Source: Nitrospiraceae bacterium (GTDB lineage: Bacteria > Nitrospirota > Thermodesulfovibrionia > Thermodesulfovibrionales > Dissulfurispiraceae). From it: DNA of 9,334 bases. The position numbers and the translations under genes are program-made. The notes under the pieces were generated by a model. The model was given only the letters and a program-made list of their open reading frames with translations. It ran no database searches and was not told where the DNA came from. The stretch spans positions 13,034-22,367 of the forward strand of contig PMYY01000148.1 in the NCBI GenBank assembly GCA_003170655.1. Direction: 5' to 3'. This document shows, one piece after another, positions 4,713 to 9,334 of this stretch. The first letter of the stretch is position 1. Each line of letters opens with the position of its first letter.

Positions 4713-7334
4713 ATGAAAGGTTCGGAGATCAGAAACACCTTCCTTGAGTTTTATAAGGCAAAAGGTCACGAAGTAGTCAAAAGCTCATCGCTTATCCCCA
4801 GGAACGACCCTACACTACTTTTTACCAACGCCGGCATGGTACAGTTCAAATCGATCTTCCTGGGCGAGGAAAAGTGCTCCTATACGCGGGCAACCACATC
4901 CCAGAAGTGCATGAGGGCGGGTGGTAAGCACAGCGACCTCGAAAACGTAGGCCATACTGCCAGGCATCACACTTTTTTCGAGATGCTTGGTAATTTTTCT
5001 TTCGGTGACTATTTCAAGAGAGACGCCATTCTTTTCGCGTGGGAACTCCTGACCGAGAGATTCAAACTGCCTAAGGATAAACTTTGGGCGACCGTTTATC
5101 AGGACGACGACGAAGCAGCAGGGCTCTGGCCGGAGCTGACCGGCATTCCGGCTGAACGTGTTGTCAGGCTCGGCGCAAAGGACAACTTCTGGCAGATGGG
5201 CGATACGGGGCCATGCGGTCCCTGTTCCGAAATCATTATCGACCAAGGTGAGGAAGTAGGCTGCGGCAGTCCCGATTGCAAAGTCGGATGCGACTGCGAC
5301 CGATATCTCGAACTTTGGAACCTTGTATTCATGCAGTTCAACCGCGACGAGTCAGGAACGTTGACCCCCCTTCCCAGACCGAGTATCGATACGGGAATGG
5401 GACTTGAGCGCGTCGCCGCTGTTCTTCAGGGCAAAATAAACAATTTCGACACAGACCTTTTTTCTCCCATTATCTCAGCCATAAGTTCGATGTCGGGAGT
5501 GCCATATGGGAAGAATGCAGAATCTGATATTTCGATCAGGGTCATAGCTGATCATCTCAGGGCTGTTACATTCCTGCTTTCGGAAGGCCTGATGCCTTCG
5601 AACGAAGGCAGGGGATATGTGATGAGACGCATCATCAGGAGGGCAGCTCGACATGCAAAGCTCCTTGGCTTTGAAGAGCCTGTTCTCTTCAAGCTGATTG
5701 GTTCTGTTGCAGACACAATGGGCGATATATATCCGGAACTGGTGCAAGAAAGGGAGAGGTCGTCGAAAGTGCTGCTCTTCGAGGAGGAGCGTTTTACCAG
5801 GACCCTTGATCAGGGGATGCGGCTTCTCGATGAGGCGATCTCCAAGCTGAAACAGGAAGGTGGCAAGGTCATTCCCGGGGATGAACTCTTCAAGCTTTAT
5901 GATACCTTCGGGTTTCCTCTGGATCTTGCGCGCGATATTGCCATGGACAACCATCTTCACATCGACGAAGAGGGTTTCAACCGCGAGATGCAGCTGCAAC
6001 GTGAAAGGGCAAGGGCATCATGGGTCGGAGAAGAAGAAGCCATAGCAACTATTTATAAGGAACTCCGCTCTGAAATAGGCGAAACAATTTTTGTCGGATA
6101 CGATGCACTGAAAGCCGAATCGGTCATCAAAGCGATCATCAAAGACGGAAAGGTTGTTACCGAAGCGGCTGCAGGAGATGAGGTCGAACTTTTTCTTGAC
6201 AGGACGCCATTCTACGGGGAATCGGGCGGGCAGGTAGGTGACACAGGTACGATTTTCAGCGGGCCGGTAGAGATCGCAGTTGCTGATACAAAAAAAGAGG
6301 CCGGCCTCCATGCGCATGTTGCTACTATTCGGAACGGCAATATCAAAGTATGGGATAGAGTGCAATGTGTGGTAGACAAGGATGCGCGGATGACAATTGC
6401 AAGGAATCATACGGCAACTCATATTCTTCATACGGCCCTTAGGTCAGTCCTTGGCGAACATGTCAAACAGGCCGGATCATATGTTTCGACTGAACGACTG
6501 CGTTTCGATTTCTCTCATTTTTACCAGGTGGAGAAGGGCGAACTGGATGCCGTAGAAGATATCGTGAATAGCGAAATTCTCAATAACAAATCTGTGCATA
6601 CCGAGACATCCGATATCCAGACAGCCTTGAAATCGGGCGTGATAGCCCTCTTTGGCGAGAAGTACGGAGAGACAGTAAGGGTCGTGAAGGTACCGGGCTT
6701 CAGCGCCGAACTTTGCGGGGGAACTCACTGCAGGACGACGGGAGATATTGGGCTCTTTACCATCGTCTCCGAAGGTAGCGTAGCATCCGGGATCAGGAGG
6801 ATAGAAGCTTTTACAGGCAAGGCGGCCTATGAATACCTGAGGCAGAAGAAGGACGAACTCAAACAGATGGCTGACATTCTCAAGACTGACAAGCCGGTCG
6901 AAAGACTGGAGAAGGTCATGTCCGATCTGAAAGACAAGGACAAGGAGATCGAAGGACTGAAGGGGAAGCTTTCTTCACACAGCTCATCGTCGCTTATAGA
7001 TCTTGTGCGGGAGGTAGACGGAGTGAAGGTCCTGTCATGCCGCATCGATAATCTCGAACAAAAAGATCTAAGGGTGCTTGCAGACAATGTAAGAGACCGT
7101 TTAGGCTCCGGGGTCATTGTGATCGCTTCTGCAAAAGACGATCAAGCCTCGATTGTCGCCATGGTGACCAAAGATCTCACAAAACGGTTCAGTGCCGGAG
7201 AGATATTGAAGAATGTTGCAGCCCTGTCCGGCGGTCGAGGCGGAGGCAAGCCCGATATGGCCCAGGGAGGCACGAAGGAACTGGATAAACTGGACAATGC
7301 CCTCGAATCTGTATATGCTTTAGTTAAAAAATAA
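4713..7334 (+). CDS. alaS: Alanine-tRNA ligase (AlaRS)
   Basis: AlaRS attaches alanine to tRNA-Ala in the cytoplasm and hydrolyses mischarged Ser- and Gly-tRNA-Ala. The 873 residues match the full bacterial length. The class II catalytic domain shows RNDPTLLFTNAGMVQFK (30-46), VGHTARHHTFFEMLGNFSFGDYF (79-101), DTGPCGPCSEI (164-174) and the motif 3 segment DTGMGLERVAAVLQGK (226-241). The editing domain carries its zinc-type site H566/H570 (HTATH) and C668/H672 (CGGTH). A coiled segment (about 716-755) leads to the C-terminal DHHA1/C-Ala domain ending in GGRGGGKPDMAQGG. All domains are present and unbroken. AGAGGA and GAGGA boxes lie just before the ATG, only 19 bases after the lipoprotein gene. 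Confidence 0.98.
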   Translation: MKGSEIRNTFLEFYKAKGHEVVKSSSLIPRNDPTLLFTNAGMVQFKSIFLGEEKCSYTRATTSQKCMRAGGKHSDLENVGHTARHHTFFEMLGNFSFGDYFKRDAILFAWELLTERFKLPKDKLWATVYQDDDEAAGLWPELTGIPAERVVRLGAKDNFWQMGDTGPCGPCSEIIIDQGEEVGCGSPDCKVGCDCDRYLELWNLVFMQFNRDESGTLTPLPRPSIDTGMGLERVAAVLQGKINNFDTDLFSPIISAISSMSGVPYGKNAESDISIRVIADHLRAVTFLLSEGLMPSNEGRGYVMRRIIRRAARHAKLLGFEEPVLFKLIGSVADTMGDIYPELVQERERSSKVLLFEEERFTRTLDQGMRLLDEAISKLKQEGGKVIPGDELFKLYDTFGFPLDLARDIAMDNHLHIDEEGFNREMQLQRERARASWVGEEEAIATIYKELRSEIGETIFVGYDALKAESVIKAIIKDGKVVTEAAAGDEVELFLDRTPFYGESGGQVGDTGTIFSGPVEIAVADTKKEAGLHAHVATIRNGNIKVWDRVQCVVDKDARMTIARNHTATHILHTALRSVLGEHVKQAGSYVSTERLRFDFSHFYQVEKGELDAVEDIVNSEILNNKSVHTETSDIQTALKSGVIALFGEKYGETVRVVKVPGFSAELCGGTHCRTTGDIGLFTIVSEGSVASGIRRIEAFTGKAAYEYLRQKKDELKQMADILKTDKPVERLEKVMSDLKDKDKEIEGLKGKLSSHSSSSLIDLVREVDGVKVLSCRIDNLEQKDLRVLADNVRDRLGSGVIVIASAKDDQASIVAMVTKDLTKRFSAGEILKNVAALSGGRGGGKPDMAQGGTKELDKLDNALESVYALVKK

Positions 7335-7336
7335 GT

Positions 7337-7403
7337 AACCGGAACGTTGATTCAGGGAGATCACATAATGCCTTTAAGCCACCCTGCGTTGGCGATTCCG
7401 GTT
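7337..7403 (+). promoter_or_regulatory. Nested inverted repeats in the leader of the phasin-like gene
   Basis: The alaS-phasin gap has a perfect 8-bp outer inverted repeat, AACCGGAA (7337-7344) with TTCCGGTT (7396-7403). Inside it is a 5-bp pair, CAGGG (7353-7357) with CCCTG (7382-7386). The RNA could fold as one long interrupted stem just ahead of the AGGAGG of the next gene. There is no T-run after it, so it is not a standard terminator. It could shield or stabilise the downstream message. The repeats are seen directly and the role is inferred. Confidence 0.4.
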
Positions 7404-7406
7404 TGA
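7368..7406 (+). CDS. Possible 12-codon upstream ORF (leader peptide)
   Basis: An ATG at 7368 preceded by GGGAGA (7355-7360) with a 7-base spacing opens a 12-codon frame encoding MPLSHPALAIPV, ending with TGA at 7404-7406. That stop lies 15 bases before the ATG of the phasin-like gene. Translation would pass through the inner and outer repeat arms of the leader and could change their folding. It has no protein homology that I recognise, and such short ORFs often arise by chance. Confidence 0.25.
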   Translation: MPLSHPALAIPV

Positions 7407-7421
7407 CAGAGGAGGCTTTAT

Positions 7422-7745
7422 ATGACTGTCTTTGATATTGTTAGGAATGCGATCCTAGCCGGATTCGGCGTTCAGGAAAAGATGAAGGATTTTGTCGAGG
7501 ACCTGGTCAAAAGGGGCGAACTGAGTGAGTCTCAGGGAGCAAAGCTTGTTAAGGAATGGTCCGATAAGGCTGACAAGACGACTACTGAATTGAGCGAAAT
7601 GGTTACAAGCATAATACCGATGGCCTTGGAGAAGATGAACATTCCTTCTAAGGGCGACATCGAAGTCCTGAACGAGCAACTAGCGAAGCTCTCAGCAAGG
7701 ATCGCTGCCTTCGAAGGCGCGCGCGATTCCGAAAAAATTCTTTAA
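7422..7745 (+). CDS. Phasin-like small helical protein
   Basis: The 107-residue product is almost wholly helical and charged. It opens with an amphipathic MTVFDIVRNAILAGFGVQEK (1-20), then KDFVEDLVKRGELSESQGAKLVKEW (22-46). It ends with a short coiled-coil-like PSKGDIEVLNEQLAKLSARIAAFE (76-99). This order resembles the PhaF/PhaI phasin family, whose better-known members coat polyhydroxyalkanoate granules. Short relatives occur in bacteria where no such granules are established, so granule binding is not claimed. AGAGGAGG precedes the ATG closely and should give strong translation. The gene sits between alaS and the aarF/ubiB kinase gene, in the same reading frame as the kinase. Confidence 0.7.
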   Translation: MTVFDIVRNAILAGFGVQEKMKDFVEDLVKRGELSESQGAKLVKEWSDKADKTTTELSEMVTSIIPMALEKMNIPSKGDIEVLNEQLAKLSARIAAFEGARDSEKIL

Positions 7746-7757
7746 CACGGGCATGCA

Positions 7758-9334
7758 GTGGATATTCCGGGACTTGCCCGCAAATACCGCTCCGCTCGCA
7801 GACTTCAGCAGATCGTCAATGTATTCCTGAAATACGGATTCGGGCAGGTTATCGATCAGGTCCATCTGGGTATTTATATACCCTTCAAAAAACGGCTCAG
7901 GTCTTTCGGAGTATGGCCCGCCATAGAGGGACTGTCGGCAGCCGAAAGTTTGAGGATGGCCTTTGCCGAACTCGGTCCATCTTTTATCAAGCTAGCTCAA
8001 CTTCTTTCATCGAGGCCCGATCTTATCACCGACCAGTTCGCAAATGAGCTGAAAAAACTCCAGGATGAAGTCCCCCCGTTCTCTCTGCAGGAAGCCGGGA
8101 GCATCGTTGAAGGAGAGCTTCGAAGGCCCCTGGATGCGGTATTCCAGCACTTTGACGAAATGCCCATCGCAGCTGCCTCAATAGCACAAGTCCATAAAGC
8201 AAAACTGATGGATGGCCGGGAGGTCGTTGTTAAGGTCCAGAGGCCGCATATCCGCGAACATATTGAATCTGATATAACCATAATGGCTTTTGTTTCACAG
8301 CTGCTTGAAAAGAATGTTCCGGAGAGCAGGTTCTTCAATCCGGCAGGAATAGTTGATGAGTTTTCGCGGACGGTGAGAAAAGAGCTGAATTTTATCGAAG
8401 AGGCCAGGAACTGCGCGCGACTGCGGAAGAATTTCGAGGGATATCCAGGCGTCCATATCCCGAAGATTTATGAAGGGATGATCACTGAGAAGGTGCTTGT
8501 GATGGAAATGATCGAAGGGGTGCGGATCGACAATATTGCTGCGATAGACAAAATGGGGGTGGATAAAAAAAGACTCGCCCGTCACGCACTCGACGTCTAT
8601 TTCAAACAGATACTCGAAGACGGCTTTTTCCATGCAGACCCGCATCCCGGTAATCTCCTTATACAGTCCGACGGGACCCTCGCATTTATAGATTTCGGAA
8701 TAGTCGGAAGGGTATCGGATGATGTTAAGGAACTAATCGCGGGGACCTTCATGTCCTTGGTGAGAAAGGATTTCGACAGTCTGGTCGATCACTATATAGA
8801 ACTTGGCCTAGTGCCTGACGATATCGATAGCGATTCGTTGAAGCGTGAATTTAAAGCCGAGCTCAGCGATCTGCTAGAACCGCTATATGGTCTCCAGCTT
8901 CAGGACATAAAGTTTGCCCAGTTCTTCGACGCGGTCGCAACCCTGGCAATCAGGCATAATCTTAGGATACCGTCCGAACTGCTGCTAATAGACAAGACCC
9001 TCCTGATGCTCGAAAACCTTTGCAGGCAGCTCGATCCTGAAATCGACGTAATCGCGGCCGCCGAACCTTTTGCATCGAAGATGGCCCTTAGCGGTATCAG
9101 CCCATCGAAGATATACGATAAGACGCGAAAGAGCCTGAAGGAGATCTCCGATTTTGCGGAGGTTTTTCCGAAACAGATGAAACAGCTTTTCAAGAAAGCG
9201 GTCAAGGATGACATCCAGATAAAAATGTACCATGTAAATCTGCCTGAATTCATCAAAGATATGGACAGGGCGAGCAACAGGATCGCTTTTGCAATGATCG
9301 TGAGCGCCATAATCCTGAGTTCGGCGATAATGCA
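7758..9334 (+). CDS. ABC1/UbiB (AarF) family atypical kinase, 3' end beyond window
   Basis: UbiB/AarF/Coq8 proteins are atypical kinases or ATPases, best known for supporting quinone synthesis at the membrane. Bacterial members often have no assigned substrate. 525 codons are present. The KxGQ region reads FIKLAQLLSSRPDL with K78 and Q81 but alanine in place of the usual glycine. Next come the A-rich loop AAASIAQVHKA (138-148), the lysine in VVVKVQRP (K159), ELNFIEEARN (209-218), the catalytic FHADPHPGN (291-299) and the metal-binding IDFG (311-314). The window stops inside a hydrophobic run (about 509-525), likely the first of the usual C-terminal membrane helices. The GTG at 7758 is chosen because an in-frame TAA (the stop of the previous gene, 7743-7745) lies only 12 bases upstream and no other start codon lies between. 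Its ribosome binding site is weak, which suggests coupling to the gene before it. Confidence 0.93.
   Translation, partial: MDIPGLARKYRSARRLQQIVNVFLKYGFGQVIDQVHLGIYIPFKKRLRSFGVWPAIEGLSAAESLRMAFAELGPSFIKLAQLLSSRPDLITDQFANELKKLQDEVPPFSLQEAGSIVEGELRRPLDAVFQHFDEMPIAAASIAQVHKAKLMDGREVVVKVQRPHIREHIESDITIMAFVSQLLEKNVPESRFFNPAGIVDEFSRTVRKELNFIEEARNCARLRKNFEGYPGVHIPKIYEGMITEKVLVMEMIEGVRIDNIAAIDKMGVDKKRLARHALDVYFKQILEDGFFHADPHPGNLLIQSDGTLAFIDFGIVGRVSDDVKELIAGTFMSLVRKDFDSLVDHYIELGLVPDDIDSDSLKREFKAELSDLLEPLYGLQLQDIKFAQFFDAVATLAIRHNLRIPSELLLIDKTLLMLENLCRQLDPEIDVIAAAEPFASKMALSGISPSKIYDKTRKSLKEISDFAEVFPKQMKQLFKKAVKDDIQIKMYHVNLPEFIKDMDRASNRIAFAMIVSAIILSSAIM

Noticed and set aside
4815..6431. Several minus-strand open frames of 80 to 174 codons inside alaS
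   Set aside because: All lie opposite the well-conserved AlaRS frame and encode nothing recognisable.
1..9334. CRISPR array or tRNA gene
   Set aside because: No regularly spaced direct repeats and no cloverleaf-like segment were noticed; the window is almost filled by protein genes.

Overview
The window looks like bacterial chromosome with moderate G+C. It holds one mobile element at its left edge, followed by a tightly packed housekeeping operon on the plus strand. The gene order (pgpA, thpR, recA, recX, a small lipoprotein, alaS, a phasin-like gene, an aarF/ubiB kinase) and the protein sequences suggest a Gram-negative anaerobe-type lineage such as Desulfobacterota or Nitrospirota. This assignment is inference from gene order and general resemblance. 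No rRNA or other taxonomic marker is present.

Bases 1 to about 1678 are an IS200/IS605-type (IS1341-like) element read on the minus strand. It encodes a 467-residue TnpB with all three RuvC acidic residues and a zinc-binding motif. The end of tnpB and the roughly 160 bases after it form a run of hairpins that fits an omega RNA (reRNA). These include a terminal stem at 25-52, just before the presumed right end and guide. No tnpA transposase gene is visible, so the element appears either solitary or mobilised in trans. The 1567-1708 gap holds a good minus-strand promoter for tnpB, palindromes typical of an IS left end, and a candidate TTGAT target/TAM motif.

Bases 1709 to 9334 are a plus-strand gene string with short gaps (14 to 87 bases). 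pgpA acts in phosphatidylglycerol synthesis and thpR in 2',3'-cyclic phosphate RNA chemistry. recA and its modulator recX act in recombination. A BamE/SmpA-like lipoprotein follows, then alaS, which charges tRNA-Ala. The only sizeable gap in this string (7335-7421) has nested inverted repeats and a 12-codon ORF with its own ribosome binding site, directly ahead of the phasin-like gene. The last gene is an ABC1/UbiB-family kinase that runs off the window. It starts at a GTG in the same frame as the preceding gene, just after that gene's TAA.

The most interesting part is the TnpB/omega RNA module beside the recA operon. It looks intact enough to be an active RNA-guided nuclease whose guide lies at, or just beyond, base 1.
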